From CG-Epi1 sp964634895 (GTDB lineage: Archaea > Thermoplasmatota > Poseidoniia > MGIII > CG-Epi1), in the NCBI GenBank assembly GCA_964634895.1, contig CAZWJS010000008.1, positions 1-47,322 on the forward strand: a stretch of 47,322 nucleotides of DNA, in the 5' to 3' direction. Shown here piece after piece: positions 34,853-44,200 of this stretch (the first letter of the stretch is position 1; the number at the start of each line of letters is the position of its first letter). Under the pieces are notes generated by a model. That model was not told where the DNA came from. It saw nothing but the letters and a program-made list of their open reading frames with translations, and ran no database searches. Made by a program: the position numbers and the translations under genes.

Positions 34853-35767
34853 TTATATCTTTGATTTCAATAGAGGTATTATATCAAAAAGATCTCCCAC
34901 TATTCCATAATCAGCTACTTTGAAAATGGGTGCATCCGAATCTTTGTTTATTGCAACAATGAATTTAGATCCACTCATCCCTCCTAAATGTTGTATTGCG
35001 CCAGAAATGCCTATTGCAATATAAAGTTCGGGAGCAACTGTTTTTCCAGTTTGTCCAACTTGCTGTGAATGTGGGACCCATCCCGCATCTACAATAGCTC
35101 TACTTGCTCCAGCTGCAGCACCCAAGGCATTTGCTAGTGGTCTGATATGTTCTTCGTAATTTTCAGGACTTTCCAAACCACGTCCTCCACTCACAATAAT
35201 ATTTGCTTCAGTAAGTTCTACATCACTAGCTCCTATTTTTTCGAGAGAGGTTGTTTTTAGTCCTGATTCAGGAATATTTCCGCTGAAATTTTCTACAGTT
35301 CCTGACCATGATTCACCTGCAGGATATGCATTATTCCTAATGCTGACTACAACAGAATCAGTCGCATTTGATTTAGCTAAAACTTTGCCAGCAAAAGTAG
35401 GCCTTACAAATCCATCGACCCCTGCTTCTAAACAATCCCCTAAATATCCCCAATTAAGTTCAGCAGCAAGTCTGGGTCCTAAATCTTTTCCCATAGTTGT
35501 AGCTCCCATCAAAACTTTAGTCGAATTTGTCTGTTCAACAATTTGAGCAATTATTGAACTGAATATCATAGGATCATAGTTCTCAAGTGACACATTGTCA
35601 GCGATAATTATTTTTGAGGCAGATAATTTCATAGCAGCTTCAGCTATATTATTTCCTATTACAACACCTACAACGTCTCCCATTCCTGCAGCAACAGTAG
35701 CTACTTGTTGTGAAACTTCTTTAATTTCATTTCCATCAACTTCTCCAATAATAACTATTGAACTCAT
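34853..35767 (-). CDS. etfA: Electron transfer flavoprotein, alpha subunit
   Basis: With EtfB forms the soluble FAD carrier that takes electrons from acyl-CoA and other dehydrogenases. 304 residues. The C-terminal FAD domain carries GRGLESPEN (about 194), ASRAIVDAGWVPHSQQVGQTGKTV, YIAIGISGAIQHLGGM and a final DLFDIIPLL, all EtfA hallmarks. Its ATG overlaps the etfB stop by 4 bp. Third gene of the etfD-etfB-etfA operon. Confidence 0.96.
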   Translation of the reverse strand: MSSIVIIGEVDGNEIKEVSQQVATVAAGMGDVVGVVIGNNIAEAAMKLSASKIIIADNVSLENYDPMIFSSIIAQIVEQTNSTKVLMGATTMGKDLGPRLAAELNWGYLGDCLEAGVDGFVRPTFAGKVLAKSNATDSVVVSIRNNAYPAGESWSGTVENFSGNIPESGLKTTSLEKIGASDVELTEANIIVSGGRGLESPENYEEHIRPLANALGAAAGASRAIVDAGWVPHSQQVGQTGKTVAPELYIAIGISGAIQHLGGMSGSKFIVAINKDSDAPIFKVADYGIVGDLFDIIPLLKSKI

Positions 35768-36525
35768 AAAACCTTAGCCTCCGTTTTTAATTTCACAATT
35801 AATTTGTCAACTTTCTCTTCGGAGCTTTCACCATCTATAATTACTCCTCCTCCTCTAGCAGGAGGTAAACTACATTCGTTAGTTTGAATATCATTTCCAT
35901 CGTTCACTGGTACTTCTTTATTTTCGAACGGTTTTCTTTTGGACATCATTATGTCTTTTAATGCCGGAAATCTTACTTTAGTCATATCTTTTTGACAGGT
36001 TATCAATGCCAACTCAGAGTATTCTATTACTTGTAATCCTCCTTCGATTTGTCTTTTTGCTATGAACTTATGTTCGTTCATTTCTAGACTCGTTACTCCT
36101 GAAATATGAGGAATTCCTAGCATTTGAGCAACCATAGGTCCGGTAGCTCCTTGATAGTAATCTATTCCTTGTACTCCACCGATTATAAGATCTACATCCA
36201 TTTCTCTGATTGTATCTGATAGCGTTTTGGCGTTTGAAGACGGTCTATTACCTCGGTATCCTTCTTGTCTTAGTACAATTGCTTCATCTGCGCCAATAGC
36301 CATCATTTTTCTTAAGTCAGTATCTATACTTGAATTGTTCGAAAACAAGCTTAAAAGCGTCACTTTACCACCCCTTTCTTCTTTGAATTGAACGGCTTGT
36401 TCTACAGCAAATTCATCATATGGATTTACTATATATTTAAATTCACTTTCATCTACTTTTCCATTTGATATCTCTAAACGAGATTCAGTATCCGGGACCA
36501 TTTTGATTAAAACTATTATGTTCAT
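35764..36525 (-). CDS. etfB: Electron transfer flavoprotein, beta subunit
   Basis: 253 residues. N-terminus MNIIVLIKMVPDTE, then VNPYDEFAVEQAVQFKE, GADEAIVLR, LIIGGVQGIDYYQGATGPMVAQMLGIPHISGV and EYSELALITC follow the EtfB pattern, with the AMP-binding region before the C-terminal recognition arm. The C-terminal arm ends in a stretch rich in lysine and glutamate. Overlaps etfD and etfA by 4 bp each, so the three are translationally coupled. No extra FAD site typical of bifurcating EtfB can be confirmed by eye. Confidence 0.95.
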   Translation of the reverse strand: MNIIVLIKMVPDTESRLEISNGKVDESEFKYIVNPYDEFAVEQAVQFKEERGGKVTLLSLFSNNSSIDTDLRKMMAIGADEAIVLRQEGYRGNRPSSNAKTLSDTIREMDVDLIIGGVQGIDYYQGATGPMVAQMLGIPHISGVTSLEMNEHKFIAKRQIEGGLQVIEYSELALITCQKDMTKVRFPALKDIMMSKRKPFENKEVPVNDGNDIQTNECSLPPARGGGVIIDGESSEEKVDKLIVKLKTEAKVL

Positions 36526-38513
36526 GTTTCAGCCTCTAGGTTTTCTAACATTATTTCTGAGATGTCTTTTACAGGTTTTTCATCACCTATTCCTTTCAAT
36601 CCGTCGCTCATCATTGTCATACAGAAAGGGCACCCTACTGCAACGCAGTCGGCCCCTGTTTTTGATGCTTCCTGTGCTCTGATTTCGTTAACTCTTTTGT
36701 CAGCCTCTTCCTCCATCCAAACTCTTGCACCTCCTCCGCCACAACAGAATGATTTCTTTCCATGCCTTTCCATTTCAATTAAGTCAGCACCTAATGCCTC
36801 TCGTGGAGCTTCAGTCTCATTACCAATTCTGCCCAGATAACACGGATCATGAAAGGTTACCTTATCTTCAAATTTGTTAATCCTAAGTTTTCCTTTTTGT
36901 TTCAAATCATTTAATATTTGTGAATGATGATAAACTTCATATTTTCCACCATATTTTTCATACTCTTTTCCTATAGTGTGAAAGCAGTGTGGGCATGCAG
37001 TAATGACTTTTAAGATACCGAGAGAGTTAATGTTATCAACATTCATTTCAGCCATCATTTGGAAAAGGAATTCATTACCTGCTCTTCTAGCTGGATCTCC
37101 ATTACACATTTCCATTTCACCCAGTATAGAAAAGTCAACTCCAGCTTCTTTCAAAAGTTTTGCAGTTGCCCTTGATACCTTTTTATTTCTATCATCGAAG
37201 GATCCGGCGCAACCAACATAAAAAAGATATTCAGCAGGCTCACCTATCTTTAAATCTAATCCTTCAGCCCATTCGGCTCTTGTATGTGCCCCCATGCCCC
37301 ATGGATTTGAATTTCTCTCTAGATTATTGAAAAGGTTCTGCAATTCTTCAGGAAATTCGGAAGCTTCCATTACGAGATGTCTCCTTGTATCTGTAAGTTT
37401 TGGAACATGTTCGATGTGGACTGGACAAGCATCAACGCATGCATAACAAGTAGTACAGGCCCAAATTGCATCAGGAGTAAACCGGTCTATCATTGTTTCT
37501 TGAGGTTCTTTTCCCGCAAGTAGTAAAGAACCATGTTCTTTTCCATAATTCTTTAGATCCATTATTATTTGCATTGGATTTAGAGTCTTCCCACTATTGT
37601 AGGCTGGACAAACATCTTGACATCTAGCACATGCCGTACAGGCCCATCCATCTGATAATTGTCTCCATGTAAAATCTTCAAATTTTTTGACACCTAGTGT
37701 TAAATTATCAAAATCTAAATCATCGGTTTTAATGGCAATATTATTTTCATCTATTTGCATTGGATTCATAGTTCCCATTGCGTTATGATCTTGAAACATT
37801 ACATTTGGAATAGTTCCGATTAGATGCGAATGCTTAGTTTGTGGTATTTCTATTAAGAATCCGCCAATTAAAATCATGTGTGTCCAGTAACTGATATCTA
37901 TCAACATACTCAGTGTATCGTAATCCATGCCCTGCATTTGTTTAGCAAAAATAACTCCGATAGGTTCCCAATAGTTGTAATTTGTCTTTTCACCTAACAT
38001 ATAGCCAGCTTCAACTATAAATGCCGTGATTACAATTCCTAGAATTGCAAATAAAATGAGAACACCTTCCATACTTGAATTCTTCAATTTTTCAGGTCTC
38101 ACAATCAATCTGCGATATAGGGCAAAGAGTATTCCGATTCCAGCCATCAAATATCCTAAATCAACAATTAAATTCCAAATGTTTACTAGATAAATCATTT
38201 CCAAAAATTTGGCAAAAAGTCCCCCAGTTCCCAAATCAATCACGTCACTCACTAACATCAAAAAGCCCCAGAAAATCATAGCATGAGCATACCCTGCCAA
38301 TTTATCTTCAACCACCTTTCTCTGCCCTAACCAATCGGTTAGGAATTCTCTAATTCTTTGTTTCCATGAATTAAATCTATCATCATTTTTACCCAATCTG
38401 ATAAGCCTAACTATAAATCCTACTTGATAAACATGTGAACCGATTGCAATTAATGACCATATGCCTAGAATAGCATACCAGGGGATTCCGTAATAATCAT
38501 GGAAAGGGTCCAT
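36522..38513 (-). CDS. etfD: Membrane ETF:quinone oxidoreductase, FeS type (EtfD/EMO-like, HdrD-like)
   Basis: Predicted to pass electrons from reduced ETF to the membrane quinone pool. 663 residues. The N-terminal part (about 1-250) has five to six membrane helices, resembling the NarI-type cytochrome b domain. Two ferredoxin-type 4Fe-4S motifs follow: CTACARCQDVCP near 288 and CTTCYACVDACP near 350. Two CCG-type (HdrB/HdrD) modules come next, with CPHCFHTIGKEY and the diagnostic CCGGGGARVWME near 592. The combination matches the EtfD/EMO proteins described in Mycobacterium and Geobacter, not the usual single-domain ETF-QO. Promoter-like ATATTTAAATAGC overlaps the end of ribK. Confidence 0.9.
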   Translation of the reverse strand: MDPFHDYYGIPWYAILGIWSLIAIGSHVYQVGFIVRLIRLGKNDDRFNSWKQRIREFLTDWLGQRKVVEDKLAGYAHAMIFWGFLMLVSDVIDLGTGGLFAKFLEMIYLVNIWNLIVDLGYLMAGIGILFALYRRLIVRPEKLKNSSMEGVLILFAILGIVITAFIVEAGYMLGEKTNYNYWEPIGVIFAKQMQGMDYDTLSMLIDISYWTHMILIGGFLIEIPQTKHSHLIGTIPNVMFQDHNAMGTMNPMQIDENNIAIKTDDLDFDNLTLGVKKFEDFTWRQLSDGWACTACARCQDVCPAYNSGKTLNPMQIIMDLKNYGKEHGSLLLAGKEPQETMIDRFTPDAIWACTTCYACVDACPVHIEHVPKLTDTRRHLVMEASEFPEELQNLFNNLERNSNPWGMGAHTRAEWAEGLDLKIGEPAEYLFYVGCAGSFDDRNKKVSRATAKLLKEAGVDFSILGEMEMCNGDPARRAGNEFLFQMMAEMNVDNINSLGILKVITACPHCFHTIGKEYEKYGGKYEVYHHSQILNDLKQKGKLRINKFEDKVTFHDPCYLGRIGNETEAPREALGADLIEMERHGKKSFCCGGGGARVWMEEEADKRVNEIRAQEASKTGADCVAVGCPFCMTMMSDGLKGIGDEKPVKDISEIMLENLEAET

Positions 38514-38550
38514 TATATTGCCACCATTGTTTTCATTTTGTACATGCTAT

Positions 38551-39231
38551 TTAAATATCTCCCAAGTCAATTTTGACACTAATTTCAGCACCATCCTCTA
38601 CAGATAATTTATTTCGGATAAAGTGTGGCGATATAATTTCGATAACACGTTTGTAATGTGTTCTTTTTGGTGATATAACTGCACATTTTTTAATTTTTTC
38701 ATTTTCAAAACTTAATACACCCTTGAAAATCAAAGCTTTTCCAAAGGTTCGCCCATCTTCTTCAAATCCGTTTATCAGAATGCCTTCAGCAGCTTTCATT
38801 GCTTCTATTTTAGGAACTTCGTTTTCTTCAAGTCTTAGGTTTAAGGTACCTTCATAAGGCGTCCATTTTAGTATTTTTTTGAATTGTTCCATGTATCCTT
38901 TTTTTGATATGTAATATCCACCTTCACCCAGTCCTGTTTCTAAACTTCCAGTCATTTCAACGTATTTTTGCCTCCCAAAAATGAGACTGTACTCGGAAAA
39001 CTCCTTTCTTAATAGAGAGATTCCTTTTTCTTTTATTGTTATTATCTGACCGCCTTGAGCATGTTTCCTTTCTATATTTCCTGATTCTACCAAATCAAGT
39101 ACATATCTAGAAGCAGATTGCTGACTCACTTTTAATTTTTTTGAAAGTCTAATAGATGAGATATGAATAGGGTGTCTGGTAGCACCTTGTAGAGCTAGAA
39201 ATTTCAATGTGTAAAGAAGTGTTGATTTCAT
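38551..39231 (-). CDS. ribK: CTP-dependent riboflavin kinase with N-terminal winged-helix domain (RbkR-like)
   Basis: Phosphorylates riboflavin to FMN using CTP, the archaeal route. 226 residues. Residues 1-85 form a winged helix-turn-helix (VSQQSASRYVLDLVESG); residues about 95-225 are the DUF120 kinase domain with GLGEGGYYISKKGYMEQF, PYEGTLNLRLEE and SPKRTHYKRVIEIISP. The combined form matches RbkR, known in other archaea to act as both kinase and transcription factor for riboflavin genes. Its start overlaps the YkgJ-like gene by one base, and the flavoprotein operon lies just downstream on the same strand, 37 bp away. Confidence 0.9.
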   Translation of the reverse strand: MKSTLLYTLKFLALQGATRHPIHISSIRLSKKLKVSQQSASRYVLDLVESGNIERKHAQGGQIITIKEKGISLLRKEFSEYSLIFGRQKYVEMTGSLETGLGEGGYYISKKGYMEQFKKILKWTPYEGTLNLRLEENEVPKIEAMKAAEGILINGFEEDGRTFGKALIFKGVLSFENEKIKKCAVISPKRTHYKRVIEIISPHFIRNKLSVEDGAEISVKIDLGDI

Positions 39232-39842
39232 TATTCATTTTCCTTTACGATATTGTCAATTTGTTCCTTTTGTTCTTCAGACATATTTTCCATTGCTTTT
39301 TTTGATTGTTCTACTAAATTACCCATAATTATACTATACATTAGAGGAACTACTGTTTCACTTTCTTTCTTAGCATCAAATGCATCTTTCGAAGCTTTTT
39401 TTTGTATTTTTAACTTTCCAAGTGAGACATCGCCTTTACCAAGTCCTTGACATTTTTGATCAGTTATAAAATATTTTTCGCCATTGTAGCCTAAGGGATA
39501 AGCTTGGCAATTCAGTGGCATGTCGTGAAATATCTGGCAATTCTTATTTTCAGAGTCATAGACTGGGCAGCCTTGTTCATTTTCGTTAGGTTCTAAAATT
39601 AATTTAGGAAAACCATTGGACATATCCATTCCTATATATTTGGAAATACTAGTTAGTGTTCCATTCTCCCTCCATCTGGAAATATCATCAAAATAAATAG
39701 GTACGCCTTTGTTTTTCGAACAGTATTGTCCACAGCGTACGCAATTATGAATAAATTTTGGTATTTTCTTTTTTGTCAAATGGTTACCCGTTTTTGAGTA
39801 GTAGGGGATTATTATTAACTTTGCTCCTAATATTTTTTTCAT
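39231..39842 (-). CDS. YkgJ/UPF0153-type CxxC metal-cluster protein
   Basis: 203 residues. Cysteine pattern of the YkgJ (Fe-S or zinc binding) family: CVRCGQYC (about 34-41), CPVYDSENKNCQIF, LNCQAYPLGYN and a final KCQGLG, followed by a helical C-terminal third. Function unknown in general; members may carry an iron-sulfur cluster. The start is uncertain: besides the ATG at 39842, a TTG at 39779 has the AT-rich string TTAATAATAATCCCC 25-40 nt upstream, which would suit a leaderless start just before the first cysteines. Couples to ribK by a one-base overlap. Confidence 0.75.
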   Translation of the reverse strand: MKKILGAKLIIIPYYSKTGNHLTKKKIPKFIHNCVRCGQYCSKNKGVPIYFDDISRWRENGTLTSISKYIGMDMSNGFPKLILEPNENEQGCPVYDSENKNCQIFHDMPLNCQAYPLGYNGEKYFITDQKCQGLGKGDVSLGKLKIQKKASKDAFDAKKESETVVPLMYSIIMGNLVEQSKKAMENMSEEQKEQIDNIVKENE

Positions 39843-39906
39843 AATTTTTAGCTAATATTATTGTCTAAGAGTTGGAAAAAAAAATAGTTCTAAATCCATT
39901 TATTTT

Positions 39907-39923
39907 ATTCTTACGCGTAGAAT
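39907..39923 (+). promoter_or_regulatory. Palindrome upstream of the binding-protein promoter
   Basis: ATTC, one base, TACGCGTA, then GAAT: an 8-bp perfect core with 4-bp flanking arms and a single-base bulge. It lies 10 bases upstream of the TATA box, a position where archaeal activators or repressors bind. Confidence 0.35.
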
Positions 39924-39932
39924 CTTAAATCC

Positions 39933-39944
39933 TTTTAATACCCC
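39933..39944 (+). promoter_or_regulatory. TATA box of the substrate-binding protein gene
   Basis: TTTTAATACCCC, the same AATACCC pattern as at 1561 and 5559, centred 26 nt before the GTG at 39963. Confidence 0.55.
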
Positions 39945-39962
39945 AGCAATTAGCAATTCGGT

Positions 39963-41162
39963 GTGATTACCATGGAATCAATAAAATATCAAGTATTAGC
40001 TCTTGCTTTAATCTTTGTTGCTAGTGCCTTCACTGGTTGCTTAGGGGACGAGGAAGACGACAAAACATCAGTAAAAATCGGTTTTATGAACCCAATTACG
40101 GGTCCATTGGAACCAGATGCACCTGGATTTACTTGGGGAGCTAATGAAGCTATTAGTGACCTAAACAAAGCTTATCCAGATTACAACTTCGAATTAGTTG
40201 AAGTTGACTCGGGATGTGACGGAACTCCTGCCGCAGCTGGAGCACAGACATTAGTCGACTCTGGTGTTGTTGCAGTAGCCGGTGCAGCTTGTTCTGGAGC
40301 TTCAATGGGTGCTAATGCAGTACTTTCTGCAGCTGGAATCCCAATGATTTCATATGCTAGTACCAACCCAGGTCTAAGCGACGCAGACGCATATCCATTA
40401 TTCTACCGTGTTGTACCTAGTGATGCAATCCAAGGCCCAGCCGGTGCTGATATGATGGCAGATGCTGGTGTTACTAACGGAACTTTAGCTATTCTACACA
40501 TGACCAATGATTATGGATCAGGTTTAGCTGATTCAATAAAATCAGCTTGGGAAAATGATACAGCTGGAAACACTCTTTGTGGCGCAGGAATGCAAGGATA
40601 TGAAGACACTACAACAGATTTCAGCGCATTAGCTGAAAGTATATCTGGAGATGAAACTTGTACAGCAGTTTACCTTTCATCATACATTCAAGATGCAGCA
40701 GGAATTATTGAAGCACTCAAGGATGATGATTGGGATGGTAAAATCTTTGCAGGTGATGGACCAGCTGGAGTTGGTTTGTATGAGAAAATGGGAGATAATG
40801 CTGAGGCAACTGGTGTAACAGTATCAGCACCTCGTGCCGGATCAACATACGGTGATTTCGAAGCTAGATATGATGCAAATGCAGAAGAAGTAGGCAGTAT
40901 CAAAACCTATGTTTTGACCACCTATGATGCAGTAATGATGATCGGTGAGGCAGCTACAATGTCAGGTGCAATCAACGATAATATCAAATCTGTTGGAACT
41001 GGTTTCGAAGGAGCCTCTGGAAAACTCACATTCTTAGATAATGGGGATGTTGGTGGTGCAGGTTATGATATTTGCACTTACTCTGGAGATGACACAGACG
41101 CAAACGGTGGCTATTCCTGTACAAAATACTGGACAGCTACTGGTGGCGTTCAATCAGCATAG
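39963..41162 (+). CDS. livK: Lipoprotein substrate-binding protein of a branched-chain-amino-acid-type ABC importer
   Basis: 399 residues. Signal peptide with lipobox-like end FTGC (Cys26), then an acidic linker DEEDD, then a type I periplasmic binding fold with VKIGFMNPITGPLEPDAP, VVAVAGAACSGASMGANAV, AAGIPMISYASTNPGL and TLAILHMTNDYGSG typical of LivJ/LivK (HAAT family). The mature protein should be lipid-anchored outside the cell. GTG at 39963 has the TATA spacing of a leaderless start; an ATG three codons later (39972) is the alternative. Codon use looks more regular than neighbours, suggesting high expression. Ligand is probably a branched-chain or other small amino acid/amide, not determinable here. 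Confidence 0.9.
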   Translation: MITMESIKYQVLALALIFVASAFTGCLGDEEDDKTSVKIGFMNPITGPLEPDAPGFTWGANEAISDLNKAYPDYNFELVEVDSGCDGTPAAAGAQTLVDSGVVAVAGAACSGASMGANAVLSAAGIPMISYASTNPGLSDADAYPLFYRVVPSDAIQGPAGADMMADAGVTNGTLAILHMTNDYGSGLADSIKSAWENDTAGNTLCGAGMQGYEDTTTDFSALAESISGDETCTAVYLSSYIQDAAGIIEALKDDDWDGKIFAGDGPAGVGLYEKMGDNAEATGVTVSAPRAGSTYGDFEARYDANAEEVGSIKTYVLTTYDAVMMIGEAATMSGAINDNIKSVGTGFEGASGKLTFLDNGDVGGAGYDICTYSGDDTDANGGYSCTKYWTATGGVQSA

Positions 41163-41299
41163 ATTCAATCAAATAAATTTTGATTGACGCAAAGTGCGTT
41201 ACAGTGCGCGCGTGAGCGCGCTGTAGCGTCACGCTTGCCTTTTAATTTTTTTAGCCGTAGGGCTTGACTTTTATTGGGTCTGCGTTAGCAGTGTAGTTT
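41163..41299 (+). other. Intergenic region with structured hairpin and T tract between binding protein and permease
   Basis: TGACGC (41185-41190) pairs with GCGTCA (41226-41231); TACAG (41200-41204) with CTGTA (41221-41225); CGCGC (41207-41211) with GCGCG (41216-41220) around a GTGA loop. The same TGACGC can instead pair with GCGTTA (41196-41201), giving two competing folds. T4 and T7 tracts follow at 41240-41243 and 41246-41252. This looks like a partial terminator or 3'-end stabiliser that would raise binding protein over permease. Confidence 0.6.
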
Positions 41300-44200
41300 A
41301 TGTTTAAAGAAGTTTTCAGAGAATTTTGGAATTCCCTATCTAGGGGTTACCGAAGACTAGCTATTGTTTTTCTATTAAGTTTTGACGCTAGTCTAGGTTT
41401 ATTGTATTCTTTAGGTTTTCTTAATTTATTAGACTTTTTGTTGGTAGATAGTCTTCCTTCAGACCTAGTTTGGCTTCTTCAAACCTTCCAATTGTTGTGC
41501 ATGGGATTCGGTTTCATCAAAATATTATTCGATGACGTACCTAGTTCAAAATTCCGTACAATTTTGATTATTTTTTCACCATTTTTATTTCTGATCCATG
41601 CTTTAGTTTCACTCCATTTTCTTTTGTTAGGACAAGATTTGGTTGCTTCAGTTAGATTTGATATTGGTTCATTAACAATTTCTACTTTAACATGGTCATC
41701 AACTTATTTGGCTATTGCAATTGGCTGTACTTTAACCTACAGCGTTCAACGATATGGTAATTTTGCACAAAGTGAATATTTCATGCTTGGTATGTATGTA
41801 GGTATTGCCATAATGTGGACAGATTGGCTGTTTCCGCTTAGTGATGCTCCATCAGACGGAACATTGGTCTGGTCACTGTTTTTGTATGTTTTGATTGGTG
41901 CTTTCATATTGACTGGCCTTGCAGGAATTATTATAGATCGTCTGGTGTTCAGAGGTTTTAGAACTCGTAGTTCGTCATCAGATGTCATGATGATTGCTTC
42001 ACTTGGAGTAGCTATGATTTTGCGAGCTTTAGTTTACTTGAGGTTTGGTGCTAATACAAAGCGCTTAGTTCCCGATGCAGATTGGATGGGGAGTTCTCAA
42101 CGTTGGGAACTACCTACAAAAACTTTAAGCTTAGATCTGGGGAGTTCTAGTTGGCCCACCTTTGATAGTGGTGTAACAAATTACGCGTACAATAATGCAT
42201 TCCTTCCCATAGTTGTTTTTATTTCAGTAGGATTGCTTTTCCTTTTGTTAACTCATACTAGGTTGGGACGCAGGATGCGTGCTGTTGCTGACAATCCAGA
42301 ATTGGCTGCTAGCAGTGGAATTAATGTTGAACGAGTACATCTTACGAGTGCTTTCCTTTCAGCAGGTATTTCAGGAGTCGGAGGTGCTGTATTTGGTTTG
42401 ACAGTTTTATTTAATCCTCAAACCGCATTTACACTTTTGCTACCAGCTTTTGCCGTTATAGTGTTGGGTACTATAGGTTCAGTACCTGGCGCCATAGGTG
42501 CTTCTATAATTATCGGGTTTGTAAGGGCAGTTTCTGAACCCGTTCTATCAGGAATTGGTAATCCTTTGGAGAGAACTAACTATTTTGCATTAGGTGGTGT
42601 CATGCCATATGCTATCATCATTGCAATTTTACTTATTATGCCAGAAGGCATAGGTCATGCCTATAATAAGTGGAAAATTGAGCGTCTTAGGAAACGCGCA
42701 GCGTTAAAAGACAAGCCAGATAATAGAATTTCAGCATTAATGGGAGTGTTGTTTGGTTGGATGGGAGCCCATCATTTTTACCAGAGACGTACAGCTCGCG
42801 GAGTTTCAATGCTGACTCTAACTATTGTATCTTTCACTATAGGAAAAGCTACATCTTTCATGAGGACTAATTCTTTTGTTGGTCAGGAAGTTACTACCGC
42901 TCCAGAAGGTTTGGACCCCGCTATGCATCAAGACTGGTTAAATTTAATTCACAATGAACAAATCATACTTAGCACCTTAGGATTTCTAGGAGACATTTTA
43001 TGGCCATTTTTACCAATTCTAATATACATTTTAGCACTTTATGAATCATATCTTATTTTTGAGAATCGCTATAAAGATGTTTTACAGGAACCAAAAACAC
43101 GTTTTGTAGATTATTGGGATAACTTCTCATCTAGGATTGGGCAGGTAACAACTAAATTCACAGACAGGTTTTCAGCTTCTGTAGCAGGTACTAATCAAAT
43201 CCTTGATTCTATGAATCATTCTTTTTCTTCCATTAGCACTGGCGCTTCAGATAAATTTAAGAATATAAGCTCAGATTTTTATGAGAAATTTGGGGCTAAA
43301 TATGGTTCTCAATCAGAAAAAGGTTCCCAAGCAAAATTTTGGGTTTTATTCTCATTTTTGTTTCTTATAGTACTTTGGCTTCCTTCTGTTACTTATTTTA
43401 CTAAGGTTTTACAAGTTTCGAATTTCATTGTCACATTGTCTATATTTTTACTTTTAGCTTATTCATTGAATCTTCATACTGGAATGACTGGCCTCCTGAA
43501 CTTCGGTGTTATTTTCTTTGCGGCAGTTGGTGCAATTGTAGTTGGAATTTTAACTGCACCTAGTGATATTTATGGTTATGATTGGCCAATATTTCCAGCC
43601 CTTATTGTTGCAATAATAACGGGAGCTGTATTTGGTTGGTTACTTGCTTATCCTACTGCAAGACTTCGCAGTGATTATTTTGCGATAATTACCATATCTC
43701 TTGGAGAGATAGTGAAAATTCTGCTTATGGGTGAACCTCTTCTTAGAGCGGGAGGTAATGAGTCAGCAATTGGAGTTCAGAGATATCCTTTACCGTTTCA
43801 AGAGTGGTGGTTCTGTGGTTCAAATCCGCCTCTTTCTTCAAGTGGAGATAAACTTTCTCCGATTGCTTGTTCTACTACTTCAGGAATAGATAGTACGGCA
43901 GCAACTCTTGGAGACTTGATGGGTTTGGGTCAACCAGCACCATATTTGATGCTCCTTGCAATTATTGGAGTTATTGGTTCAGTTTTTGTGTGGAAACTTC
44001 TTAATTTACTTTTCGAATCACCATGGGGCCGCATCTTGCGTTCTGTAAGGGAAGACGAAGAGGTTGCTCAGCACCATGGTCATGATGTACTAACTCACAA
44101 AGCAGCAAGTCTTGCTTTTGGAGCTGCAATAGCTGCATTTGCAGGTGCACTTTGGGCCTGGAAATTAAATGGTTTTCAACCAAGTTTCATGTCACCTGCA

